Below, piece by piece: positions 1 to 7,145 of a stretch of DNA of 15,161 nt. The notes under the pieces were generated by a model. That model was not told the origin of the DNA, ran no database searches, and was given only the letters and a program-made list of their open reading frames with translations. The DNA is from Deltaproteobacteria bacterium RIFCSPLOWO2_02_FULL_57_26 (lineage in GTDB: Bacteria; Desulfobacterota; Binatia; UBA9968), in contig MGSI01000137.1 of the NCBI GenBank assembly GCA_001798455.1, positions 1 through 15,161 of the forward strand, written 5' to 3'. Position 1 is the first letter of the stretch. Every line of letters begins with the position of its first letter. Position numbers and translations under genes: made by a program.

Positions 1-200
1 AACATTTGACTCTATGGCCCTAAACTCGCATAGCCAATGAGAACGTCTTCACATATGAGCCAAGAGCGGATTTGACCCCATTTTCAGGTGTTGAAAACCT
101 AAAGCGGCATTTTCATGTCAGGATTGCGAGGTTTGACAAGCTGGCTGATTGATGGAGAAGGAACTTCCTCCACCGAATCGGCAAAGAGAGGGGTGTGTCC
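1..200. other. Upstream region of the binding-protein gene, no gene seen
   Basis: I see no convincing coding sequence here. A TTGACA at 133-138 (plus strand) could be a -35 box, but no good -10 box follows at 16-18 nt. A short inverted repeat at 154-171 (GGAGAAG, loop GAA, CTTCCTCC, one bulged C) lies just before the ribosome binding site at 187-193 and could affect translation. Promoter assignment is not supported. Confidence 0.35.
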
Positions 201-1151
201 ATGAATAGCACGATAAGCGCGTTCGTGATGGGCCTTTTTTTGCTCTTCTCTGGTCTGCCTGAAGCGACAGCGGAAAGGGTTAATTTTTCCTTTAGTGCCC
301 TTAGCGGGGTTCAATCTCCTCTTTGGGTTGCTAAAGAGGTAGGTTTTTTTCAAAAACACGATATCGATGCGCGGCTCGTGTACATTCCTGGTGGGAGCGT
401 GGGTGTGCAAGCGATGCTTTCGGGCGAATTGCAGATGGGGATCTCGTCGCCAGGTGCGGTTATCCGGTCGAATCTTGCGGGCTCCGATTTTGTTTATGTA
501 GGGGTCAGCAGTAACAAGTTGGACTTTGTGCTGGTGACTGCCAAAAATATCACCGACCTAAAGCAAATGCGAGGAAAGAGAGTCGGGGTGGGCCGCTTCG
601 GGGGTGCTCCTGATTACACCATACGTATTATCCTTGAGAAGCTCGGTCTAATACCGGACAAGGACATTTTTCTCCTTCAGACGCTTGGCGGCCAACCGAC
701 ACGTCTGGCCATTCTGCAGTCGGGGGCCATGGAGGGAATTGCAATCAGTCCTCCCCTCACCCTGCGGGCCAAGCAGTTGGGATTTAATCTGCTGTTGGAC
801 TTCTCGGAGGTTATGCTCCATTTTTTCACGAACGGCTTCATTACCACACGTAGATATGTCCGAGATAAGCCGGCGGTTGTAGAGAACGCCATTAAAGCGC
901 TGACCGATGCCACCAGGTATATCTTTTCTAATGAGGACGGCACGATAAAGATCGTCGGTCGCTACATGAAAATTACCGATGAAGCATTTTTGAGGAGTTA
1001 CTACCGCGAGGCTCTGCTGGGGCAGATCAATAAAACTCTATATCCCGACATCAAGGCTGTAGAGTTCGTATTAGAGCAGGAGCGCAAATTCGATCCGGCA
1101 GCGGCAAAGGTGCGGCCTGAGGATTTCGTAGATACCAGGTTTCTCTATTAG
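201..1151 (+). CDS. ABC-type periplasmic substrate-binding protein, NMT1/SsuA-like
   Basis: Likely a secreted ligand-binding protein of an ABC importer in the NMT1/THI5/SsuA/TauA superfamily (sulfonate, nitrate, thiamine-precursor type ligands); the ligand cannot be read from sequence. I chose ATG 201 because an AGGGG Shine-Dalgarno at 189-193 lies 7 nt upstream; an in-frame GTG at 195 is too close to it. The product is 316 aa. Residues 1-24 look like a Sec signal peptide ending ATA|ER, with a hydrophobic core (FVMGLFLLF) but no Lys/Arg before it, which is atypical. The mature part has the family pattern: SPLWVAKEVGFF near the start, then GGSVGVQAMLSGELQMG, then a KQMRGKRVGV hinge and a LEKLGL segment. 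It is the only plus-strand gene and converges on ilvN. No permease or ATPase gene lies within the window, so it is an orphan here; partners could lie left of position 1. By eye the gene is more A+T-rich than its neighbours, which could mean transfer. The fold is fairly sure, the substrate unknown. Confidence 0.85.
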   Translation: MNSTISAFVMGLFLLFSGLPEATAERVNFSFSALSGVQSPLWVAKEVGFFQKHDIDARLVYIPGGSVGVQAMLSGELQMGISSPGAVIRSNLAGSDFVYVGVSSNKLDFVLVTAKNITDLKQMRGKRVGVGRFGGAPDYTIRIILEKLGLIPDKDIFLLQTLGGQPTRLAILQSGAMEGIAISPPLTLRAKQLGFNLLLDFSEVMLHFFTNGFITTRRYVRDKPAVVENAIKALTDATRYIFSNEDGTIKIVGRYMKITDEAFLRSYYREALLGQINKTLYPDIKAVEFVLEQERKFDPAAAKVRPEDFVDTRFLY

Positions 1152-1507
1152 CTGAGGAAGGAAGGATACTGAGTAACGCCCGGATAAGGGGTCAAGTCCG
1201 CTCTTGGCTCTTTAGCAACAACCGCCCGATCTGCTGCGCTCTGGTCTGCACTCAAATGGATTTGCTTTTGCGGTGTAGTCATCGGAAACTCACAGACCAC
1301 CTGCGTGACCGCCCGCCAGGCCCGGTCCAAGATTCCAATGTAGTCGCGAAAGATGACGGACTAGCCCCGGATCGTGATTTTGGGGCGGGGAGTATCCGAT
1401 AAGGTGCTGTTATTTCATCAACCTGGGAGCGGCTTCCGGATAGACCTGTCTGCCAGCCCCAGGCGGGGCTGGACATTCCCTTCAGACAAGACGAGGATGC
1501 ACCCCGT
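1152..1507. other. Intergenic region between two convergent genes, no gene supported
   Basis: This 356-bp stretch separates the stop codons of the binding-protein gene (plus) and ilvN (minus). Only short open frames without ribosome binding sites or recognisable family motifs occur, for example a minus-strand frame over 1148-1363 whose only early start is TTG. It may contain decayed coding sequence, but I cannot name a parent gene. The one clear structure is the hairpin at 1453-1472. I see no tRNA, no IS ends and no long repeats. Confidence 0.5.
1453..1472 (-). terminator. Perfect GC-rich hairpin downstream of ilvN
   Basis: CCAGCCCC at 1453-1460 and GGGGCTGG at 1465-1472 form an 8-bp perfect stem with a 4-nt loop. 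It starts about 35 nt after the ilvN stop codon and lies between two convergent genes, where a transcript end is expected. No T tract follows on either strand, so it is not a textbook intrinsic terminator. It may protect a 3' end after Rho-dependent termination. The structure is certain; the role is inferred. Confidence 0.45.
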
Positions 1508-2026
1508 CTAGGCCTTGGCCGCTTGGATCTCGCGGCGGGTCTGGACTTTGGCGGCCTCGCGCGCGATCGCGACCCTGCCGGTGCGCACGATCTCCTTGAT
1601 CCCGAGGGGTTTCAGTAAATTGATCAGCGCCTCGACCTTGTCCACGTCCCCCGTCACCTCGACCGTGTAGGTCGTCGGGGAGGAATCGACGATCTTGGCC
1701 CGAAAGATATCGGCGATCCGGATTGCCTCATCGCGATGCTCAGGCCGAGTGTGGATCTTGATGAGCGCGGTCTCGCGATCAAGGAAATTCGTTTCCGTTA
1801 GGTCCACTACCTTCAGCACCTCGATGACCTTGTTGAGCTGCTTGATGATTTGCTCGACGACCGGGTCATCCCCTTGCGTAACGATGGTGATCATGGAGGT
1901 CGTTGGGTCCAAGGTGGGCGCCACGGATAGGCTCTCGATATTATAGCCCCGAGCGCTAAACAGACCCGCGACCCTGGCTAAGACGCCGGCTTTATTCTCA
2001 ACCTGTACCGAAATGATGTGTTCCAT
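1508..2026 (-). CDS. ilvN: Acetolactate synthase, small regulatory subunit
   Basis: Regulatory subunit of acetohydroxyacid synthase (first common step of valine, leucine and isoleucine synthesis); in this family it activates the catalytic subunit and confers feedback inhibition by branched-chain amino acids. The 172-aa protein opens with an ACT domain (residues about 3-77) carrying ENKAGVLARVAGLFSARGYNIESL, the usual effector-site region, followed by the ALSS C-terminal domain (about 85-160). Length is normal for the family. The start is fixed by homology: the 11-nt gap to the ilvB stop (CACCCCATCGG) contains no clear Shine-Dalgarno, so translation is probably coupled to ilvB. No ilvC follows; the strand changes after this gene. 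Also known as ilvH in some genomes. Confidence 0.97.
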   Translation of the reverse strand: MEHIISVQVENKAGVLARVAGLFSARGYNIESLSVAPTLDPTTSMITIVTQGDDPVVEQIIKQLNKVIEVLKVVDLTETNFLDRETALIKIHTRPEHRDEAIRIADIFRAKIVDSSPTTYTVEVTGDVDKVEALINLLKPLGIKEIVRTGRVAIAREAAKVQTRREIQAAKA

Positions 2027-2037
2027 CCGATGGGGTG

Positions 2038-3816
2038 TTAAGCGGGAAGAACACCTTCCCCCTCCTCAGCCTTCTTCTTCGCCAGACCGCTCCTGTCCAC
2101 CTTCCTAAGCTCGGGCGGATCCTCCAGCATCATCTCATGCTGCGCCCCACCGGCCGGAATCATGGGATAACAGTTCTCAAACGGGTCCACGTGGAAGTCC
2201 ATAAGAACCGGTCCGCGGTGTTTTAGCCCCTCGCGGATCACGGGTTCCACCTCTGCGGGCTTTAGCGCCCTCAGTCCGAGAATGCCGTAGGCCTCCGCGA
2301 GCTTGACAAAATCGGGGATCTCGCCCAGGTAACTCGATGCGTAGCGGCTTTCATAGAACAGATCCTGCCACTGGCGGACCATCCCGTGAAACTTATTATT
2401 GATCAGAACAATCTTGACCGGAAGCTTATAGATCGCCGCGGTCGCCAGCTCCTGAGGATTCATCTGAAAGCTCCCCTCGCTGGTGATACACAGGACCAGC
2501 TTGTCGGGATAGGCCTTCTGCGCCCCCAAAGCAGCCGGGAACCCAAACCCCATCGTACCGAGCCCACCCGAGGTGATAAAGGTCCGCGGCTTGGCGCCCC
2601 GGAAATACTGGGCCGCCCACATCTGGTGCTGGCCTACGTCGGTCACGACGATGCCTTCGTGGTTGGTCATTTCAAACACCCGCTCGATAACGAACTGGGG
2701 CTTAACTACTTTCGCACCCTGCTCATAGCGTAGCGGATGGGCTCGTTTCCATTCCTCGATCTGTTCCCGCCATGGGCGCCGCTGTTCTTTCAAATCGCTC
2801 TGCTTGCCGTCCATGGCTCGCAGGTAAACATTCAGTTGCCTGAGCACGGTCTTGACGTCCCCCACGATGGGAATGTGGGCGTGGATATTTTTCTTAATCG
2901 AGGTTGGATCGATGTCGATATGGATCACGCGTGCGTCAGGACAGAAATCCGAGAGCTTTCCGGTCACCCGGTCATCAAAGCGCGCCCCAACAGCGATCAA
3001 AAGATCCGCATGGTGCATCGCCATGTTGCTCCAGTACCCTCCGTGCATGCCCAGCATGCCCATGCACAGCGGATGGGCACCGGGAAAACTTCCCAGGCCC
3101 ATCAGGGTCATGGTTACCGGAACCTGGGCAAGCTCGGCCACCTCACGGACCTCCTCTGCCGCATCGGAGAATACCGCCCCCCCACCGACGTAGATGACCG
3201 GCCGTTTGGCCGTCTTGATCTCCTCAGCCGCCTGCTTGATCTGGTATTTGTTGCCTTCGTAAGTAGGATTATAGCCGCGCACTTGGACCTTCTCAGGGTA
3301 CTTGAAGTCAGCTTTATTCGTGCTCACGTCTTTGGGGATATCGACCAAAACCGGCCCGGGACGGCCGGTGGTGGCGATATAGAACGCTTCCTTGATGGTC
3401 CGAGCCAGATCGTTCACGTCCTTCACCAGAACATTGTGTTTGGTACAGGGACGGCTGATGCCGATATTGTCGGCTTCCTGGAAGGCATCATTGCCAATCA
3501 GGTTTGTGGAGACCTGTCCGGTGAAAGCCACCAGAGGCACCGAGTCCATGTAGGCATCGGCCAGTCCCGTCACGATATTGGTCATCCCTGGGCCGGAGGT
3601 CACCAGGACGACTCCAGCCTTGCCAGTCGCCTTGGCATATCCTTCCGCCATATGGGCCGCCCCCTGCTCATGGCGCGTCAGGATAACATCGAGGTCCTTC
3701 TGTTGGTGGAGAACATCAAAAATCTTGAGAACCACTCCTCCGGGGATCCCGAAGACCACCTTCACGCCTTCCTGTTTGAGCGACTCAAGAAAAATCTCAG
3801 CTCCGGTCTTCTTCAT
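2038..3816 (-). CDS. ilvB: Acetolactate synthase, large catalytic subunit
   Basis: Thiamine-diphosphate and FAD enzyme that condenses two pyruvates to acetolactate, or pyruvate with 2-oxobutyrate to acetohydroxybutyrate; cytoplasmic, with IlvN. The 592-aa product shows the TPP pyrimidine-binding domain first (FGIPGG at 22-27, catalytic Glu50 in RHEQGAAHMAEGYA), then the central FAD-binding domain (about 190-330, GARFDDRVTGKL at 277-288), then the C-terminal TPP domain (GQHQMW at 395-400; NN at 473-474; GMVRQWQ at 478-484). The diphosphate/metal motif is usually GDGS or GEGS; here it reads S446-E447-G448-S449, so the first Gly is Ser (codon AGC, one base from GGC). Everything else looks intact. 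The ATG overlaps the DUF465 stop by 4 nt (ATGA), preceded by AAGGGGGA. The C-terminal tail of about 25 residues is charged and variable. Confidence 0.98.
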   Translation of the reverse strand: MKKTGAEIFLESLKQEGVKVVFGIPGGVVLKIFDVLHQQKDLDVILTRHEQGAAHMAEGYAKATGKAGVVLVTSGPGMTNIVTGLADAYMDSVPLVAFTGQVSTNLIGNDAFQEADNIGISRPCTKHNVLVKDVNDLARTIKEAFYIATTGRPGPVLVDIPKDVSTNKADFKYPEKVQVRGYNPTYEGNKYQIKQAAEEIKTAKRPVIYVGGGAVFSDAAEEVREVAELAQVPVTMTLMGLGSFPGAHPLCMGMLGMHGGYWSNMAMHHADLLIAVGARFDDRVTGKLSDFCPDARVIHIDIDPTSIKKNIHAHIPIVGDVKTVLRQLNVYLRAMDGKQSDLKEQRRPWREQIEEWKRAHPLRYEQGAKVVKPQFVIERVFEMTNHEGIVVTDVGQHQMWAAQYFRGAKPRTFITSGGLGTMGFGFPAALGAQKAYPDKLVLCITSEGSFQMNPQELATAAIYKLPVKIVLINNKFHGMVRQWQDLFYESRYASSYLGEIPDFVKLAEAYGILGLRALKPAEVEPVIREGLKHRGPVLMDFHVDPFENCYPMIPAGGAQHEMMLEDPPELRKVDRSGLAKKKAEEGEGVLPA

Positions 3817-4058
3817 TCCGTCCCCCTTTGAACTCCCGTCTGGCGATATCTTCCCAAGATCTCCATGATCTTATCTTTTCCTGCGAGTTTGAGTTTTTGT
3901 AGCCGCTTTTTTTCCAGCTCCTCACCCGGGGTGAGGTGGGCTTTATGCTGGTATCCTTGGAGCTTTCGTTTCAAATCCTGATGTTCATCGTAGTATTTCC
4001 TAAGCTCCGGGTCTTTATCCAAAAGCGAAATGATGAGCGTTTCCTCTCCCTGCTCCAT
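3813..4058 (-). CDS. DUF465 (YdcH-like) small protein
   Basis: 81-aa, highly charged, probably all-helical protein of the DUF465/YdcH family, whose function is not established. The pattern fits: LLDKDPELRKYYDEHQDLKRKL in the first half, then LEKKRLQKLKLAGKDKIMEIL in the second, suggesting a two-helix coiled-coil hairpin. There is no signal peptide or membrane segment. GGAGG lies 8 nt before the ATG, a good ribosome binding site. The stop overlaps the ilvB start by 4 nt, so it is co-transcribed and probably translationally coupled with ilvB. It is the first gene after a 93-bp gap that holds a promoter-like sequence. Any role in acetolactate synthase function is speculation. Confidence 0.85.
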   Translation of the reverse strand: MEQGEETLIISLLDKDPELRKYYDEHQDLKRKLQGYQHKAHLTPGEELEKKRLQKLKLAGKDKIMEILGRYRQTGVQRGTE

Positions 4059-4096
4059 GTGACAGCCTCCTTCGTAATCTAAGCCCAGGAATTTTC

Positions 4097-4125
4097 CATC
4101 TATCGCACTATACCGCTTTTGTCAA
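4097..4125 (-). promoter_or_regulatory. Candidate sigma70-type promoter for DUF465-ilvB-ilvN
   Basis: On the minus strand a perfect TTGACA (4120-4125) is followed after 17 nt by TAGATG (4097-4102), a weak -10 box. An alternative -10, TATAGT, is only 7 nt from that TTGACA and would need a poorer -35 further upstream. It lies in the only sizeable gap between tsaB and ilvB, about 40 nt before the DUF465 start. No terminator is visible after tsaB, so read-through from upstream is also possible. Confidence 0.4.
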
Positions 4126-4151
4126 CGGAACCCAAAAAACTTCAGTCTTTC

Positions 4152-4901
4152 CTACAACTTATCCCCAGGACAACCTCTTTTCAATTCGGCTTCCGAAGGG
4201 CGTAGATAAAGGGGCACCAAAGGACCGACGGTATCGAAGTCACTCCGCTTTAACCTTTGCTCCCCGAGCCGGGCCACGGCGCTGGCAATGGAGGGGAAAC
4301 CCTCGCCCAGAGTTAGCGAGGCTCGCCCGCCCAGAACGCCTTCAATCAGGTCACCGTACACGCTAGTCCCATCCCCGATAAACAGGCATGGACTGCTTGG
4401 GTCGCAGGAGCGAATTCGGTCGATCACCTTCCCGGGAGAGTCGACGAGGTCTTCGCTCAGGCGCTCCAGCACCGTGGCCTTGCGCCGAAAAACTGCGGCA
4501 TAAACTTCCTTCCTCCGCGCATCCAGAAACGGGCAAACCAAACCTTCCCAACCCATAACGCGCTCCGCGACGGCATCCAGGGTTGGGACACCGACCACAG
4601 GGACGCTCCAGCCGTAGGCCAACCCCTTGACTGTACTCAAGCCGATGCGCAATCCGGTGAACGAGCCGGGCCCGATGGACACCGCCAGGGCGGAAAGCTC
4701 GTCCATCGACTTTCCGGCCCTTTTCAAAAGCCCGTCTAGAAGCGGCAGGATGGCCACCGCGTGATTGGGTCGCTCCACCCGCGCTCCAACCGCGGCCTCC
4801 TGATTCCCGTTCGACTGCACTGCCTCCAGCACGAGCTTGCCGTCTTCTACGAGGGCGACGCTGGCCACGGCCGTCGCCGTGTCAATCCCCAAGACTTTCA
4901 T
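4152..4901 (-). CDS. tsaB: tRNA threonylcarbamoyladenosine biosynthesis protein TsaB
   Basis: TsaB is the non-catalytic partner of TsaD in making t6A37 on tRNAs that read ANN codons; it belongs to the ASKHA fold. I start it at ATG 4901, giving 249 aa and the usual N-terminus MKVLGIDTATAVASVALVEDG. The open frame continues 45 codons upstream, but those lie over the 3' end of rseP and have no family similarity. The diagnostic IGPGSFTGLRIGLSTVKGLA motif is at residues 76-95, and the C-terminus has the usual YLRPSEAE stretch. The start overlaps the rseP stop by 4 nt (ATGA), implying coupling. The tsaD and tsaE partners are not in this window. Confidence 0.95.
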   Translation of the reverse strand: MKVLGIDTATAVASVALVEDGKLVLEAVQSNGNQEAAVGARVERPNHAVAILPLLDGLLKRAGKSMDELSALAVSIGPGSFTGLRIGLSTVKGLAYGWSVPVVGVPTLDAVAERVMGWEGLVCPFLDARRKEVYAAVFRRKATVLERLSEDLVDSPGKVIDRIRSCDPSSPCLFIGDGTSVYGDLIEGVLGGRASLTLGEGFPSIASAVARLGEQRLKRSDFDTVGPLVPLYLRPSEAELKRGCPGDKL

Positions 4902-5980
4902 CCACCTCTCCAACCTTCGAAAAAGCGACTGAGGTCGTTGTAGAAAGCGTAAATCATGATGAGAATGAGAACGAACACACCGATCTGTTGCGCCCGCTCG
5001 CGGTGCTTGATCTCGACCGGCCGGCCGAGGCCCCATTCGAAGAGAAAAAACAGCAGGTGGCCCCCGTCAAGGACCGGAATGGGGAGTAGATTCAGCACGC
5101 CCAGGTTGACGCTCAGGATGGCGATAAAAAAGAAAAAGCTCGTTAGCCCCTCGCGCGCCTGCTGCCCGGCCATCTGCGCGATCAACAGGGGTCCCCCGAG
5201 ATTTCGCGGTGAGACCTCCCCTTTGATCATCTTATAGAGCGCCACCAGCGTGAGCAGGGAATACTCTCCGGTTTTATAAAAGGCTTTGCCCGCAGCCAAC
5301 CACGGGGCACTTTTTTCAATCGCAACTTCGCTCGCGACTCCAATGGCCCAGACCTCAATCGTTTCTCCGTAGAGGTTCCTCCCTTCCCTCCGCGTCGGCT
5401 GGACCACAATTTCGATCTCGCGGCTATCCCGCATTAGCCGAAGGCTTAGCGGTTTTCCGTCGCTTTGCTTAATCCGGCTCGATAGTTCCTCCCACTTTTT
5501 GACCGCCCGGCCATCCACCGCAACAATCCGGTCACCCTTTTGCATCCCCGCCAGGGCCGCGGGTGACTCGGGCTCCACACCCCCGACAGTGGTCGTCAAC
5601 ACAGGGATGCCGTGGGCCACGAAAATCCACATGAAGACCGCGGCCGCGAGCAGGAGGTTGAAAAGCGGGCCCGCCGCCACAATGGCCGTTCTCTTGGCAA
5701 GCCCCTGATGGGAAAAGGATTTGTGGATATCTGCCTGCTGGACTTCGACCTCGGCATCCTCGCCGATCATCTTGACGTAGCCTCCCAAGGGGAAGGCGCT
5801 CAGAGCATACTCGGTTTCCCCCACCTTTCTGGACCAGATCTTCGGTCCAAAACCGACCGAGAACGTCAGGACCCCAACGCCGGAAATTTTCGCTATCAGG
5901 AAATGACCCAGCTCGTGGATCACAATCAAAATCCCCAGCCCTACCAGAGCCGAGACAATCGCGTAAATAACCGTGGTCAT
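4898..5980 (-). CDS. rseP: Site-2 intramembrane metalloprotease RseP
   Basis: Inner-membrane zinc protease that cuts within transmembrane segments; in proteobacteria it releases envelope-stress sigma factors from anti-sigma factors and clears signal-peptide remnants. The 360-aa protein has a first membrane segment (about 4-22) running into HELGH (H22, E23, H26), a second hydrophobic segment with GPLFNLLLAAAVFMWIF (about 104-120), one PDZ domain (about 125-195, with GMQKGDRIVAVDG), the third-ligand motif NLLPIPVLDGG (297-307, D305), and a last membrane segment (about 333-346). Only one PDZ domain is present, whereas E. coli RseP (about 450 aa) has two; the short form is common outside Gammaproteobacteria. 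It starts 13 nt after dxr, with a strong AAGGAGAGGAG at the gap. Confidence 0.96.
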   Translation of the reverse strand: MTTVIYAIVSALVGLGILIVIHELGHFLIAKISGVGVLTFSVGFGPKIWSRKVGETEYALSAFPLGGYVKMIGEDAEVEVQQADIHKSFSHQGLAKRTAIVAAGPLFNLLLAAAVFMWIFVAHGIPVLTTTVGGVEPESPAALAGMQKGDRIVAVDGRAVKKWEELSSRIKQSDGKPLSLRLMRDSREIEIVVQPTRREGRNLYGETIEVWAIGVASEVAIEKSAPWLAAGKAFYKTGEYSLLTLVALYKMIKGEVSPRNLGGPLLIAQMAGQQAREGLTSFFFFIAILSVNLGVLNLLPIPVLDGGHLLFFLFEWGLGRPVEIKHRERAQQIGVFVLILIMIYAFYNDLSRFFEGWRGG

Positions 5981-5993
5981 GCACTCCTCTCCT

Positions 5994-7145
5994 TTACTGT
6001 TTTGCCAGAGACGCCGCTTTTTCCCGCGCCCAACGGTCCACGTCCAGAATCTCCTGCACCGCGCGTGGGTGGGTGCTCACGTGCGCTCGCATCGTCTTCT
6101 CAATAATCCGATGAATGTCGCGGAAACCGACGCGCCTCTCCAGAAACGCGGCCACGGCAACCTCGTTAGCAGCATTGAGAACTGCGGGCATCGTCCCGCC
6201 CTCCGCCAACGCCTCGTAGGCGAGCTTTAGGGCGGGGTATCTACGCTTCTCCACGGGGAGGAAAGTCAGTGCACCCAACCGCGTTAACTCCAGCGGTCGC
6301 CAACTCGTTTTGAGACGGCAGGGATAGGACAAAGCATAGGCGATCGGAATCCGCATGTCAGGGATGCCCAGCTGAGCCATGATCGAGCCATCTTGATAGC
6401 GCACCATTGAGTGGATCACGCTTTGGGGGTGGATGACGACTTCCACTTGCGAAGGCGCGACATCGAAGAGCCACCGCGCCTCAACCACCTCCAACCCCTT
6501 ATTCATCATGGTCGCCGAATCAATGGTAATCTTTGGCCCCATCTTCCAATTCGGATGCTTTAACGCCTCCTTCACGGTAACACGATGCAGCCGCTTAAGA
6601 GAAGCCCGGAGGAAAGGTCCACCCGAGGCCGTCAGGATAATGCGATCTACGTCTTCGCGCCGGTTCCCCTGCAGGCATTGAAAAATGGCGCTGTGTTCGC
6701 TGTCCACGGGGAGCAGCCGCACTCCCCTTTGCTTGGCCTCCTGTACAAAGATCTCTCCGGCCATCACCAGGGCTTCTTTGTTGGCAAGCGCCACCTCTTT
6801 CCCCGCCCGGACCGCCTCGAAGGTGGGAACCAGACCGGCCCCTCCCACGATCGCCGCCAGCACCACATCGACTCCATTCGCCGTGGCGACATTGACCGCA
6901 CCCGCTTCTCCCCACAGGAGCTCCACCGAGTGCGTGCCCAAGAGACGACGGAGCTCAGGGATTCGCTCCTTTTCCCGGATGCTCACCCAGCGGGGCGAAA
7001 ACTCTTTGATCTGCGAGGCAAGAAGTTTGAGGTTGCGGCCGGCAACCAGCCCGGCGGCCTTGAATTCTTCGGGAAAGCGACGGACCAGGTCCAGAGTGCT
7101 CACTCCCACCGAACCCGTGGAGCCCAGAAGCGCGATGGACTTCAT
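5994..7145 (-). CDS. dxr: 1-deoxy-D-xylulose 5-phosphate reductoisomerase
   Basis: NADPH-dependent enzyme of the MEP pathway that converts DXP to 2-C-methyl-D-erythritol 4-phosphate, the first committed isoprenoid step and the target of fosmidomycin. The 383-aa protein is of normal length. It has the nucleotide-binding GSTGSVG at residues 8-14, the metal ligands D148 and E150 in LLPVDSEH and E219 in MNKGLEVVEARW, and ASGGPF at 173-178 of the substrate loop. All key residues are present. The ATG overlaps the cdsA stop by 4 nt. Its product pathway feeds UppS, encoded two genes upstream, so the operon links precursor supply and lipid-carrier synthesis. Confidence 0.98.
   Translation of the reverse strand: MKSIALLGSTGSVGVSTLDLVRRFPEEFKAAGLVAGRNLKLLASQIKEFSPRWVSIREKERIPELRRLLGTHSVELLWGEAGAVNVATANGVDVVLAAIVGGAGLVPTFEAVRAGKEVALANKEALVMAGEIFVQEAKQRGVRLLPVDSEHSAIFQCLQGNRREDVDRIILTASGGPFLRASLKRLHRVTVKEALKHPNWKMGPKITIDSATMMNKGLEVVEARWLFDVAPSQVEVVIHPQSVIHSMVRYQDGSIMAQLGIPDMRIPIAYALSYPCRLKTSWRPLELTRLGALTFLPVEKRRYPALKLAYEALAEGGTMPAVLNAANEVAVAAFLERRVGFRDIHRIIEKTMRAHVSTHPRAVQEILDVDRWAREKAASLAKQ

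Noticed and set aside
99..410. A 103-codon minus-strand frame over the start of the binding-protein gene
   Set aside because: It is antisense to the signal-peptide region, has no ribosome binding site and has composition typical of a shadow frame.
1148..1476. Two short minus-strand frames (60 and 65 codons) in the gap after ilvN
   Set aside because: One starts with TTG, neither has a ribosome binding site, and I recognise no family; possible gene debris but not supportable as genes.
2737..3831. A 364-codon plus-strand open frame opposite ilvB
   Set aside because: It mirrors the conserved ilvB coding sequence, has no ribosome binding site and no recognisable domain; long antisense frames are common in GC-rich genes.
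4902..5036. 45-codon N-terminal extension of tsaB
   Set aside because: It lies over the rseP 3' end, lacks TsaB similarity, and ATG 4901 gives the standard family N-terminus with a 4-nt overlap.
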